Origin: Pomacea canaliculata
Taxonomy: Eukaryota > Mollusca > Gastropoda > Architaenioglossa > Ampullariidae
Direction of reading: 5' to 3'
Assembly (NCBI RefSeq): GCF_003073045.1
Contig: NC_037599.1
Coordinates: forward strand, 18,914,555-18,978,554
DNA length: 64,000 nt
The translations under genes were made by a program, and so were the position numbers. Positions 47,390 to 60,100 of this stretch are shown here, piece after piece. Positions within the stretch are counted from its first letter, which is position 1, and every line of letters starts with the position of its first letter. The notes under the pieces are model-generated. The model was given only the letters and a program-made list of their open reading frames with translations. It was not told the DNA's origin and made no database searches.

Positions 47390-48200
47390 AAAATGTAAGG
47401 ATTGCTGCCAAAGGAAAGGACATGAACTAAGAAAACAAAGAATTTTCTGTTTAAAAAAAACTGCGGCAAATACTCTGCAGCTCAGGACAAACAATCGTAC
47501 GAGGTGTCCTTGCGTGGCATAGGTGTGTCCGAGCTTTAATCTAGCAAGGACCACCTTCTCCCGCCTCACAGGATGGCACGAAGGTGGGCGGTCGGAAAGA
47601 CAGGGAAGGGTGGCATGTAATTTATTTTGGCCCAGAGTGTCCCAGTGGCGTTGCCATGGGGACTGAACGTAGGCCGAGTTGATAGGTTTACAGTCTGATG
47701 ATACCAGCGAGTGTAATTTGTTGGAGATTGACATGCAGCCTGATCGGCTCGAACATGGCCTGAGATACCAGCATGGCCAAGAGCTAAAATAAAAACAGTT
47801 CTTGTTATAATGAATGAGTGCTGCATGAATTGTATGAAACTGGACCACGAGAGGGTGGTCAAAATCATTGGAAAGAAGAGCTTAGAGTGCAGAAAGAGAG
47901 TCTGAAATAATCAAAAAGCTGCGCTCCGAAGAGCGGTGAGCATGCTGCAAGGCAAGCAAGATGGCGTGAAGCTCCGCAGTGAAAATAGAACAGTTGGACT
48001 GAAGCAGCCCGTTGTGGTTGGCAGGACGGAACTGCTGCCTCAGCGACAGGGCCACCACTTGGGGCTTTTGAGCCATCTGTAAAGATAGAACAGAACCCAG
48101 GACAGTCAGAAAGGATTTCCTGAAAAATGAGTTCAGTAGTGGTCCATTGGGAGAACAAGAGCCTGAGGAGGCTGCTCCGGATGTCATATAGAGGCCATAA
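47390..48200 (-). mobile_element. Jockey-like LINE remnant: RNase H domain and C-terminal region
   Basis: On the minus strand the RNase H motifs appear in order but in different frames: FTDGSKA (about 48070-48090), FTAELHAILLALQHAH, ISDSLSAL, then GHAGISGHVRADQAA (the His-Ala-Gly-(Ile/Val) block) and VRREKVVLARLKLGHTYATQ with a following His. At least three frame changes separate them. The family resemblance is to Jockey-clade elements that carry RNase H after the reverse transcriptase. No reverse transcriptase lies upstream; instead 48206-48432 is a dispersed repeat. Confidence 0.85.
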
Positions 48201-48205
48201 AATGA

Positions 48206-48432
48206 ATGACTTTGTACGAAGCACGGATGTCATACTCGTAGGACACCAGAAACCTCTACTTGCAACAGTCAGGTGAGGTACACTGGTCTGGTTTGGTCAC
48301 GTGACCCGGTCCAGCACAACATCTTGTCGAAGACTGTCTATCAAGGAACCTTGGAGACTGGTCGACTCTGTTGTGGTCAGAGGAAGACTGACTTATGAAC
48401 GTCAAAGATTGAACTGGTCTCACTATCGCCCA
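48206..48432 (+). repeat. Dispersed repeat C, copy 1
   Basis: Shares with 51664-51843, in the same order: GCACGGATG-CA, TAGGACAC-AG-AACCT, ACTTGCA-CAGTCA, GGTCACGTGACCCGG, CTTGTCGA, AGAGGAAGA and CACTATCGC. This copy has about 45 extra bases. It abuts the 5' side of the Jockey-like remnant. Confidence 0.7.
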
Positions 48433-51400
48433 ATGCGATAAAGTGGTAAAATATTTCACGGTGAGCGAGTGTTCGAGTAAAATTATAGTGACTGAAACTC
48501 AATGATTTTCTGACAAAACATAGCCACTTGTCAGCCCCGACCTGACGTGAACCGAACTCAACTGCCAACCCTAGCAACATCTGCTGTAAGAAAAACATGT
48601 TTGGGGTCGCTTGCTGGTGGAGGCTGCTGTCTATACGAGTTGTATTTGAGCGGTGGGGGAGAGGGTTAGTGGTGGGGTGAGTGGGGAAAAAAATGATCCT
48701 ATGAGTTTTGTTGACAAGCAAAACAAAGCTTCAGTCGTCATCACTAAAATAAAAAAAAACCTGAAACGTTAACAAACTGGAAACCGACATATCGACATCC
48801 CACGATGATTGTGCTCTTTATTAAAAAGATATCCACCAACACTTTGACACCTGTGACACACCTGTGTTCACAAAAGCCCTGTACGCAAAGTCATAATAAG
48901 CGCTTTGAAAACATACAATGTCAACTCTAGGAACATGTGTGCAGGTGTCGCCATCATCCATGCCTTCTGCTATAAGGACCTACTTGACGGTTAACTCGCA
49001 TGAAATATGAATAAGTTGCCCTCAAGCTGATATGCTTATATATATTGGTTTGTTAAAAAGTGCGTTATAAAATTTTAATTATTTAAAAAAAAAAAGGTAG
49101 ACAGGTACTGCCCTCAGGTCTACCTTATGACGTCACTAACGGCAGCACACTATAAGAAAATCGAGCGTATGCAAATAAGGGCTTTGCTTAGCTGGCGAGC
49201 CTTCCTGTTTGACTTCGCGAGAATTGAGGTCGTAACCTCTGTTCTAACCCCAAGTGAAAATTGCCATGATCAAAGGCATCCACCTCACGAGCAGAGATTG
49301 TTTTCCTTCTCATGTTTGCAGATTGGTATCGTGCAGTGTACTACAACTATTCATGTACTACATCTGTTCATGTACTACATCTGTTCATGTACTACTTCTC
49401 TTCATGTACTACATCTGTTCATCACATGAGGATGTTCTTAATCGAATAATGTGAAAAGATCATTTGACCAAGGCACTGATTCCTCTTGGACGGTTTTATA
49501 AAGCTTTGCTGAATTTTTTCAAGTTTGCCTATGTTTATTCGATTAAGTGACTTGAACTGGATACTTACTGTCGAGTATCAGACTATGGCAAACATTCTAA
49601 CTGATATCCAGATAAATTACGCTCTTGTTTATATAATTCACTTATGTCCTCGCATAATACCTTTTTTTAACCGAGCTCGTGTATTCAAGAGTTTGACTAA
49701 GTTTGGAAAATTGTGTAAAGGTCATAAAAAAAATGGTTCTTTTAGGGGCGAACATTCGGAACTGTGGTGAACATGTTGAGCTAAACTTAGACTTTTTTTC
49801 TAATACCTTTTCCAGTATAATTGGACCAAGATATTTCGAAAATTTAAAACTGCAGCACTTCAAGCAATCGTTTCCATCAATTCTAGTCGAAGAAATACTT
49901 GTATTTTCGGTTATATGATTTTATAACAAAAAAACTCGATATCAGATCAATCAGCTTATAAGAATGCAACATTTTTGTTCTGTGCTTTAAAAGGGGGTTA
50001 GCTAAAACAAAAAAACCTCTGGAAGGTGGTTAAGAAAAGGATAGTGTGTCAGGGTGTGATTGACACTTTTACAGTGTTACGGAGAGACTCATAAAACTTT
50101 CTGTTAATTTAAATAATGTATCATAGTAATCTATAATATAACTGTAGCAATATAATAATTCACCGATGATATCAAATAGTTTTAAAGAACCATCTCACAA
50201 GATTCAAGTACTCAAAATTTGTGGTCATAGAGGGAAAACATAATCGTGCATGTGGATATACAATGTTTTGTATATATATATATTGTATTTTTATGTAAGG
50301 TAAAGGTCATTCCCTAACCTTTTAAGGTCGTTTGGGGTGTGGGTGGGGAGGCAATGCCATCCACTTTCCCGTTTGTATGTGTCCACGTGTATCTGTGAGT
50401 GCTAGAAGGAATATTAGACGAGAGGCGATGAAATTTTTTTTTCTTAAAATGCAATTTAAAAGAAATTAGATTAAAACTCGTTTTATCTTTAGAACAAGCC
50501 TATCGTTATTTCCTGGTTTTGTTGGTTCAAACATTTCCACATGTCAGCCTTCACTGAGATACGACAGACGAGGTTATCCTTTCCGGCAAAAAGTTTATTC
50601 CAACTTAACTAGACCCTTGACAAGCAGCCTTTCAAAGTTTGCTAGGCCGCTGGAGGGTCCGACCTATTGATCCCGGAAGGTGTTGACTGAGGTCGAGAGG
50701 TCAAGCTTGTTTCCATGCTACGCGCACGTCAATCACCCCTTGTCAATGACCTTTTCCTGTCACGTGTCTGGGCAGCATCCAATCATAGGGTCGCGGAGAG
50801 CGGCAGCCTCTGACGTGATTTTGATGTTCGGTTATATGGACTGGTGACATCATCCTCCCACTTACTTGGCTCCACTAGACAGAAAATAATATTTTTTTAT
50901 CGTTAACTGGGGTAAGTACACTACCCTCTACTTTTTCCCATAATCTGAAAATCTGTTTTCCTGTTTTCGATTGATCTAGTGCAGATGCTAGGTCATGCTC
51001 AATGGATACAGTCACCTGCACAAACAAATAAAACAATTTTATTTTTTGAACACACTTTTATTAATTGCACACAATATATAAAAATACCTTTCATTACATC
51101 CATTTAAAAACACTTTTCATTCTTGAAACACATTCTTTCAGTACATAATGGAAGACAAGAGTAGGGAATATCAGAAGTGGGGAAAGAGAAAGAAGATGAA
51201 AAAGAACTAGTGAGGAATCCCAGCTTTTACTATTTGTCCTCATATTAATAGTTCAAAACATTTAAATCAGCTTAATCTTCGAGAATCTTACTTCTATAAT
51301 TACAAGAGTAATTGTTAATACAGTAAAATTTTCAGTGACACTGCAACATCGAGTTAATAAAATCGTAACACAGGATAGAGAATAAAATACTATCTGCTCT

Positions 51401-51663
51401 ATAAAAATAAATTTCCAACCTTGGATTCCATTTAGTTCTTGCACCCTCTGCGGCTTAAAATAGTTTTGTCTAAAAGTAGAACCGACCCTGTATGTAGCTT
51501 ATGTTCTCTACATGTTATCCCGATGAACGTGGAGTACCTGTCCATGATTGTCCCTACACTTGAAATTCTCTGAGCAGATAAGCATGATTCATTTCTTCAT
51601 ATCGCGAAATCGCTGAGACATCAAAGTAATGCATTCGGTTTGCTATTATATGATATAATAACC
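48433..51663. other. Intergenic, AT-rich
   Basis: Apart from the 17-bp tandem repeat at 49337-49422, I recognise nothing. Open frames at 49525-49918 are AT-rich and without motifs. A short CG-containing patch lies at about 50690-50830. Confidence 0.4.
49337..49422 (+). repeat. Tandem repeat, 17-bp unit, five copies
   Basis: About five head-to-tail copies of a unit close to TTCATGTACTACATCTG, with isolated changes in the first and fourth. Confidence 0.9.
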
Positions 51664-51843
51664 AATGACTGTGCAAGGCGCGGATGCCACATTTTTAGGA
51701 CACTAGGAACCTTTACTTGCAGCAGTCAAGCGACGTAAGCAGGTGGTCACGTGACCCGGAACTAAGCCTTGTCGAGAGGAAGAACTGGCTTCCGAACATC
51801 AAAGACTGGTTTGGTCGTCCTGTGCTCACTATCGCTCACAACA
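51664..51843 (+). repeat. Dispersed repeat C, copy 2
   Basis: Partner of 48206-48432. The GGTCACGTGACCCGG block (contains an E-box) is unchanged between the two. Confidence 0.7.
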
Positions 51844-54029
51844 GGCGATGATAAGACTGCGAAACATAACATCATCTTGGCTGTCTGCTCAGCAAACGAC
51901 AACCCTGCCTCCCGACTCTTTAACCTGCGTCATCTTGAGGACACATGGACGGTAGACAGTTGGCTCTCAACGCATTGCCTACACACCACTTGATGTTATC
52001 AACTGCATCCACCCAGACGTTTTTCGTGCACTTATTATTTTTCTACCTAATCAGAAATATTTTAAACATTTTTATGATCATTTGTAAAATTCATTGGTTT
52101 CTGCATCATTATAGATAAGCTGTGAGTGCGAAATGTTGCCAAAACAAATGTCGCTGAATCAGAGAACTCTTTCTTGTAGACAAGGAAGTGAGCGAAGGGG
52201 AAATGCAGTGGATGTAGGATGTACTTAGCTCAATGAGTCATCCCCTGATCACCCGGTCATAAGTGCCGCTTGCTTTACCAAAAATAGTCGGTCAACTCCC
52301 CGGGCGCTTGACAGTTTCCTCTTGACGCAGGAGTTGCTGACCCAGCATCTTTCAAAGCCTCCACCATTTTGTGTCAACGCAGCAGGCGGCAAGATGGCGT
52401 CTGTGAAGCTTACAAATATTATTCCTATCGGTCGATTTATTTGTTTTATATGGAGCATAAAACCTGTAAGCTGACAAACAGATATTATGACATTAAGAGG
52501 ACAACTGAGGACAACAAAATCTCTATTAAAAAAAATAAATAAAAAAGCTGAATATTGATGTTTAAATTCGCTGCATATTTTCCTGCGTTATTATTCGTGT
52601 TTCACACTTAAAACTCAAAGAACCGAAAAGAACAAAAAGACAGTAGAAAAAGACATATTAAAAATACGAAAAAAAAGTAAAAAAGAAGGAAAGAACAAAT
52701 GACTTTGATTGAATGAGAAAGGAAAGGAATAAAGACGATCCCGACAATATTAAGAGTTGGATGCTTCCCGGTCCGTGTCTCCGAAGAGGACAAATATCGG
52801 TGTGATTGTTCGACTGTACAGCTGATGTCACTACCTGTGGTGTACTGGGTCGTCACGCTCAAGGTTGCTGTGATTAGGACGGGAACACTAGTCCTGCCTG
52901 TGATGTCATATCTGGCATTATCACCATGACCAGTATCGCAAACTGTGATTATCAGCACCGTGTGCTTTGAAAGTATAGCGACGCTTTGATGATGATTATT
53001 ATTATAAGGAGCGGAGAGGATGATGAAGATGATGATGGCCTTCAAGGCTTATTACCCGACGTGCATCTTCGAGTCGTTATAAGGTCATCTTATAATGGAC
53101 AATCACCTCTCTGCACTGTTGTATCAACTTCTCGTGCGAAATGTTCATAAATCTCCCATAGAGACGGCTGTAACGACATTCCAGCGGCAGAAAAGGAAAG
53201 AAAGAGGGAGAGTAGAGAAGCAAAAAGGGCGTGAAGTGACCTTCACCAAACCTGCAGGGTCTGCTGCCTACCTTCGTTAATTTCGAGTTGGGGGGTGGAT
53301 GAGAGAATCTCTCTGTGTGGTAGAGGCTTTAGCTGGCGGCCTTCACCTTGACAGAAGGGCTGGCGACAATGGAAAGTGCATTTAACGTTTGATCAGAGCA
53401 TCATAAATGAGTTGTTTGTATGTCAGTCGGTCAGTTGTACATCACACATACCTTCGCTCAGTTATGCATGCTTTCACATAATCCGCACAAGCTCAGTTCC
53501 TCCGCCTCAGTTGCTGACTCACTTGCTCACCCTCCGAAACACCGTAATAAGCTCAAAAGCTACCAATTTTCTCGTTGTGCTAAACTCGCGCAAACATGCA
53601 CCAAGACATAACAAGAACTACAAACGGGACTGAAGCATAGCGTCTGTTTTCTACTCTGTTTTCTATACTCTATCACTTCATACATATTCTACCAACTCAA
53701 AGCTGTATCCATCCCAGGCACACTGTTATCAAGTGTTTTCATATGTTTTGTAGGGTTTGGGGAATAGTGATGTGTGTGTTGGGGGAATAGGTGAGGGAAA
53801 GGCAGTCTGTAGCTTACGTTTTTACTGTCAATGTATATGTCATCCAGTTATCGAAGATAATAACAGATTTGCATTCCTCAAAACGCAACGCATTTAACCA
53901 TGACTAAATCTCGATAGACACAAACGATACTTTAAAAAAAAAAGCAAAAAACTTGTCAACCCCAGAAGAATTCCAGGGATTTTTTCCTGAAATAGAAAAG
54001 GCAGTCCGCGAAAGTATCCTCGCGACAGC
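51844..54029. other. Intergenic
   Basis: No gene recognised. A 145-codon minus-strand frame (52608-53045) lacks an ATG at its head and turns into a hydrophobic, A/T-driven peptide; it is not accepted. A segment near 52290-52420 is locally CG-containing. Confidence 0.4.
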
Positions 54030-54416
54030 GTTCTGATCACCCGCAGCAGCTGCAGCCGTGCTGCGCTTGATGTTGCGTCGCGCGGTGGGAAGGGGCCTTT
54101 AGAGAACGAGCCTTGAGCAACCTCGTGTTCGCATTTTCTTACGAGCGCAATACTTCCCCGTGTCACTCGCTCGCCGGCCAGCCTCGTGTGCGCGTCTGTG
54201 CGTGTGTGTGCTTCGGGTTTAACTATCTTTGCTCGCTGCAGCCGACTCGACCGACAGACGGGAGGGAGGTGGGGGAGAGAGCGCAGAGTCTGGTCTGACC
54301 TTCCCCCGCCAAATGCTGTAACTCATCCGTGCTTTCCCCATCCCTGTCTCCTACTACTCAAGGGCTGAAGCACTGGGTGAGTGTGAAGATCGTTAGACGA
54401 AGGACCCGGCAGCAGT
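54030..54416 (+). promoter_or_regulatory. CpG-rich region, likely promoter and 5' untranslated region of DHCR7-like copy 2
   Basis: GC- and CpG-rich DNA immediately upstream of the candidate first ATG of copy 2, in an AT-rich neighbourhood. No TATA box at a suitable place was seen, as is common for CpG-type promoters. The assignment rests on position and composition only. Confidence 0.4.
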
Positions 54417-54489
54417 ATGACTGCTCGACTAGCAGCATTCCCAGCCATGGACCGGCACAAGAACGGATGCAGCAACGGCGCCACACCAG
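54417..54489 (+). CDS. DHCR7: DHCR7-like copy 2, candidate exon 1
   Basis: The ATG at 54417 (A at -3) opens MTARLAAFPAMDRHKNGCSN and then GATP, followed by one base and a GTTTGT donor (intron starts 54490). The exon ends in phase 1, exactly what exon 2 at 58228 needs (G+AC = Asp). A second ATG at 54447 has a near-ideal context (GCCATGG). An in-frame TGA lies upstream. Length and polar basic character resemble exon 1 of copy 1, but the sequence itself is not similar. The donor is weak and the intron would be 3738 bases, so this is a candidate only. Confidence 0.45.
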
Positions 54490-57400
54490 GTTTGTCTCCC
54501 TTTGTGCCATTTCATTTCTTTACCTGTTGCTGGTGTCTGTGATTTCCACCACCATCCTCTCGTTTATCTTTCATCTATATTCATTTTGTCGATGTATTGC
54601 TGCTGCTGGTGTCGTCGTCGTCGGTAAAGAAGACGGTGACTGTGATGCTAATTGCGTGTAATAGGAGAAGAGATGCTTTGCAGGGGCGTTACCCGGGGCG
54701 TTGAACGCTGGTGTAAGGTCACCGTAACTGTGTCACAAGGGCTATTGATCATGACATGTCAGCAGATTTAGCATGTGTCACTCCCGCAGCACAGTCTGCA
54801 GGAACGAGCCTGGAGATTTTACATCCCAACGGAGCAGTGATTTTCATGAGTCTGAGCTCACGTTTGTGTGCAGTGTTGTTTATTTAATTATTTATATCAT
54901 ATCGTCTACGGCGGGTGCTGATCGGGTCACAGCGTTCGGCGATCGTCGTGGGAAAATCGGGGGATGACACTGAGCCACGTCAGTCATCGATACGGAAGAG
55001 AAAGAAGGACTTTACGGGTGGGTTTGTCACAGGCGGGGTATGTTGTGGGTCTTTCCCACATAGACTTGGAGCGCAAAGGTTTCCTACAGTCAGTACTAGG
55101 ACTTTCATACATCTTTTCTGCAGATGTTTTAGTGTGGGGGTGGGTGGGAAATGTGTTGGTAGGCGGCATAATTTGTTACTTTTCTTTCTTGTTATCGCTT
55201 ATTGTTTCGGTAAAGCGGGTAGTCGAATGGTTAAAGCACTGAAAGTCTGAGAACTATGTGGCACAGCGAACTTCCCCAAGTCTACCAGACTCATAGAAGA
55301 TGGTGGGTAAAGCTAAAGCAGCAAGAAGAGACAGGCACACCGACTCCCTCCCCCACCCCTTCACAAAAATCTGGCTCCCAGAAAAGCAAATTCCTTAACA
55401 CCTCATTCCCCAAATGACCTAAACAAATATTAGCGTACTACTTTTACCTATTGTCTCGTTTATTATTAGCCATGTGTACGCTGTTACTTCTTGACAATCC
55501 CCATTGTTACAAGTCAGCCTCTTGGCGCTACATACCCGTTGCAGATATTATTTCTGGTGCTTTTCACTTACCTCTAACAAAGAAACAAACTACAAAACAA
55601 TGCACATAAAAGCTCCCATTATCTATAATCAAGAATGTGTAGTTCATTTAAGTGACGACTAGATTCATTATAGTTCCATGTAAAGTCCCATCTATATTCA
55701 TATCATTAGGCGGACAAGGGAGTTCTCTGGAGCGCAGGGAGGTCAGCGTTTTTTTAAGCGACGAATGCTGTTAAAGGAAGAAATTATAATTTCCATGGTA
55801 TTACAGAAAAGCTTTACAGTGCTTGTATTGCTGACGCCATTGCGTGAATTTATGAATATGACAGGAGAACGCCCACATTATCCGCGGTGCTGTATTTTTA
55901 AGTGTCTAGCTGCCACACCTAACCTGCGGGAGAGAGAAAGGGGGTAAAGTGGAGGGACCGGAGGTGAAGGTTAATACCTTGATCCCTGACAGCACCCCAT
56001 TCCTGGGATATTTCGCACCTTTCTTGAAGTCAGAAGTCACACGCTTTATGCACAGGAAAACAGGGACAAACACACCGACACATGTTTCGCATGTTTCTGT
56101 TTAGCTATTCCTCCTGTTATTACGCACGGTGGATATATTTCTCAGTGAAATAATGATATCCATGTTTATGATCACATTTTTAAAAACCTCTATATCTAAA
56201 ACTAGATTTATCCATGTCTCAACGAAATACTTGGAACACGTTTCAAATTTCGACCAGGAGACGGACGACATGTCTCTCGTTCGTGCTTCTGTGTCTGAAC
56301 TTGAAAATCAAACCTTCTGGTTTTTCACGCATCTAATCATGAAAACGCGAATAACTTCTACTTGAATGGGGATTGCCGCCCTTCACTTTTTATATTTATT
56401 ATTGTGACTCTTGAAAATTTTTCTTCCAATTATTAACATTGTTGCTTCAATGGGTGTCGTGTTTAATTATGAATTCATATTAATTATTTATTTTGATCTT
56501 ATTTACATTTTTTTAAAGTGTGTTATGTTATTTATATATACAGTTTGCACAAATAAATTACTTCCTATTATGTTATAATTCAGATTCATGTGTAACTGGC
56601 GCTAGTAAGTGCTACTTATATGAGAAAGAAAGACAAGAGGAGTGAGAGAGAGAGGGAGAAGCCGAGCTTCAATTACAATCTTTGAAACTCACTCTTTTCA
56701 TAAGCTGATAATAGTTTTTAAAAAGAAATCAAACAGCTTATTCAGCAAAGGATTAAAATAAGCATCACTTCTAGAGACAACATAAAACAGAAACTAACCT
56801 GAACCCGAGAGTAATGGCTCTTCCTTCTGTGTCTCTGCTTCGTTCTCGTCTGCTCTCGATTTCCTATTTTTTACTTCGTGTGGTAACAAAGCAGTCATGT
56901 GAAATATCTAACATTCATAAATGTATGCCCTCATGAAATTCCAGGCTGTGGCACTAGTTTGAAATTATTCCGATGTCATTCCTTTCATTCTTTTTGGTTG
57001 CTAGATTTAAAAGTGATCTTTTCTCTTTGAATCGCATCCATATCTCTCGAACCTATTAAAAAAAATTGATTTCTAACTCTATTCTCTACATTATCTGTGT
57101 GTATGTCTTCCATCATGTGTATATTAATTGATTAAGTAGCCCGTCCTTCCACCTCCGCCACTCCGGCATAATGACAATATGACAATAAAAAGCAAAACTA
57201 AAAATAAACAATACCTTCGAGAGGAAATAGAGGATGAAAGAAGTACATGAAATGCTATCATGTTTAAGAAAGACTACGGGATTAAAAGAGGCAAATAACT
57301 ATTAATGGCGCAATGAAAATATAAAACACAAAAAAAAACATCTACGGATTTTTAAGCAGTAATTGAAATATCAAAATACAAAGTGTGCCTCTCTTCTTTG

Positions 57401-58227
57401 TCATGTAGATAAGACCAATCCAGTATACAGTGGGGTAGGAAGATGTTCAACTTTGAGGGTGGGATGGGCCGGCAACTCCATGGTGACAGTGAACGATGTT
57501 CACATTCTTGTCCCCCCAGCAACTCTTTTTGAGCAAGCGGCTTCCCCCCTTAACTCCCTGCTTCCTACTCCTCTTGCATACTGTGAGCCAAGTTCCTTTA
57601 TTACATAAGACAATGGATAGATAAGGAAAGAAGATAGTAGCGGATAAATAATACAAGACAATAATTCATAACCAGCAACATTACTTATTCATTTTACGAA
57701 AACAAACACAAACGTCCGCTCCCTAAATTTAAGTTAAAAGCCAACTCCTACAAACTATATATCTTACTTGAAAATGCTGAAGTCCTCTTGCACCCCACCT
57801 CTCAGCCCTTTACCGAGCAATCCCTGTTGCCTGGCGGAGCTTCCCCAGTTATATAACCATAAAACTATAAATGAGATTTCTGAAAGTTTATGATGCTGGC
57901 GTCTAGGCAGCGGGGATTGAGAAGGTAGCTAGTGTCGGCGGACATGTGGCAACCGTGGAAACCGAGAGGCTGACCGATGTAGTGGACTGGAGATCTCTAC
58001 CGCAGAAGCCCACGTCTGTGACTGGCATGGACTACATGACAGGTGCAGTGGACATACTTCATGACAGCCTGAGCACCCACGGAAAAAATAAGGATCGAGT
58101 ACAACAATCTTGACTGGTTGCCGGGGCAAGTGTTGTAATAAGGGAAATACTCGTGGTGATGCTAGTAGCAGTATTATTCACGGTCATATTTACGGCTAAT
58201 GACAGGCAATTATTTTGATTATTTCAG
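54490..58227 (+). other. Putative intron 1 of DHCR7-like copy 2
   Basis: About 3.7 kb, AT-rich after 55.3 kb. It contains dispersed repeat D copy 2 (57427-57540) and, near 55209-55240, a degenerate tRNA-like phrase (GGTAGTCGAATGGTTAAAGC) that may be another SINE head. An open minus-independent frame near 57910-58110 (plus strand) has no ATG at its head and no known motif. Confidence 0.4.
57427..57540 (+). repeat. Dispersed repeat D, copy 2
   Basis: Partner of 10603-10720, same orientation, with the GTGACAGTGAA-GA-GTTCA-ATTCTTG block best preserved. Confidence 0.5.
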
Positions 58228-58432
58228 ACGAGTGCCTTAGTAGTGCGAGACAGAGTCAGCGAGACGAAAACCCTCATTCCTCGAAGATGACCGTGCTGAG
58301 GCGGTTCGCTCACAGTACGCTGTCGCCTGTCCTTCTGATGCTGTCCACACCTAACTGGGTCATGCTGGTCTGGTTCACTGCTTTCCGTTGCGACGGCAGT
58401 TACGCATGTGTTGGTCAGCTTTTCCGAGAAAG
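58228..58432 (+). CDS. DHCR7: DHCR7-like copy 2, exon 2 (first membrane helix)
   Basis: Bounded by GATTATTTCAG and AAAG|GTAAGG. After a polar, Ser/Gln/Arg-rich stretch it encodes the first membrane helix (LSPVLLMLSTPNWVMLVWFT region) and CDGSYACVG, identical in that loop to copy 1, then QLFRE. The N-terminal half differs strongly from copy 1 and is shorter. It starts in phase 1 and ends in phase 2, like copy 1. The mismatch with the exon 3 frame is described under findings. Confidence 0.8.
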
Positions 58433-60100
58433 GTAAGGGAGTACTGAGCACGATTTGTAGCACTCCTCAGAAGCTAGCGTCCTCCACCCCTCTGAACCGA
58501 TCACAAAAGTTTATTTAGCGCTATATCCCAGTCAATGTCAGTATGACTGTATTTTACAAACACAAAAAATATAAAGAAAAATATACACAAAAAAGAAAAT
58601 CTTCCCTGAAGTCACCCTCCAATGCAAACTTACATATACCAGTAATGACATGTAATGTAATGTCAAAACTCTCTCTCTGTGAGATGATTTTCTATGTGCT
58701 GTGACCACAAAAATAATATTTCCAAACTCTCGTCTATACACTCTTATGACTATGTACAACATTCGTACCTTGATGATGTACAATAGTCTTCCATTTGTTC
58801 TCACCACGCAATGGTTCAGGCACTCTTGGGGCGAGAGTGATGTCACTTCGCTAACTATAGGAGGTGATTACCACTCCGTCGCTTTTCGTCTTTTCCTGTT
58901 AATCTGAGCTCAAGATTTTTGTGCAATATTGAACTTTGCATCTGTAATGCAATTTCATATATTCCTGGATTTAATTGTGTGCCTGTGCCACTTTTCTTCT
59001 TTTCTACAACATTTTATTTCTACTGCCCGTCAGTAGCATCTTGCCATAACTTACATTTTACATTCTGTCTCAAGCGAAACCTTCAACCACACGCTCGTGC
59101 TCTTGATGAAACGTGGCTCACCTCTGCGCTGTACCCTCACGTTCTGACTCCTGCCCCCTTTACCCGACCTTCGCACCCCACTTCTCTCCAAAACATCCCC
59201 GCACCTCCATCCTGTCACTAGTCGACCCCCTCCCGCTCTCCTTTGGTCACGGGGTTGTCACCTGCCCAGTAATTACCTGTACCTGTCCTCTGTGTGTATA
59301 TGCGTGCTAGGTTCCATACTATTATATATGTTTATAATGTTCCATACTACCATAGTATAAGTGTCTCACTACCGCCCACACTCCCTGACACTGCACGAGC
59401 ATTACGTGACGTAAAGAAAACGTAATGTGGCACAGCAGCAGCAGTAGTAATTAAAATAACAGAATCTGATAGTTTCATTAAGAACTTGTATTACACGTCC
59501 ATGGTTTAATTGACTTACATGCGGCGACACAGCGTCGTCTGCTGCTTCTATTTGTAGAAACTTGCTCGTAATGGCGTTAGGCCGGCAGGCGATAAGAAAG
59601 TTAATATAAACGCAATATTACTGGCAAAAAAAACTAAGGTTCAAGTTGGGAAAAAATATCTCAGTAGGGGAGCTCTTTCAACTTGGCAAGAAAAAAAAAT
59701 TCGGATTGTTGGAAGCAGCGAGATTGAGACGAGGGGAGACAAACGCCCAGTTCGATATAGTTTACAAGAATTATTTCCCCTTAAGCTTCGCACGCACTTA
59801 ATCAGTCCTAGTGTTTCTCGAGTTGCTGGCAATGTTTTAACACTTGAAATAGGTGAAGGTCTTAGCCAGCACCTAGCATGCGAACCTTAAATGATGTGTA
59901 GGATTAAACTTAGATGTAAAGAAGAAGTTTTGTGAGCTTTGAAGATATAAACCAGCATGTGCCGTCTGGTCAAATTTCTAGGTTTTACAGTTTGGAGGGG
60001 CAAGAAACTGGTAATGGAAGGGGTCAACTTTGAGAGATAAATAAATTATAGATATATAAAAACACGTTGAATTAACTGCTGTATTTATCCTTTATTCAAG
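58433..60100 (+). other. Intron 2 of DHCR7-like copy 2
   Basis: 1668 bases from GTAAGG to TTTATTCAAG. No coding segment or clear repeat was recognised inside. Confidence 0.65.

Noticed and set aside
52608..53045. 145-codon minus-strand frame with a faint cadherin-like look
   Set aside because: Starts at TTG; the second half is a hydrophobic peptide from A/T-rich DNA and no cadherin calcium motif is present.
55209..55250. Another tRNA-like head
   Set aside because: Only an A-box-like phrase is visible; no B box, and no body shared with the other SINE copies.
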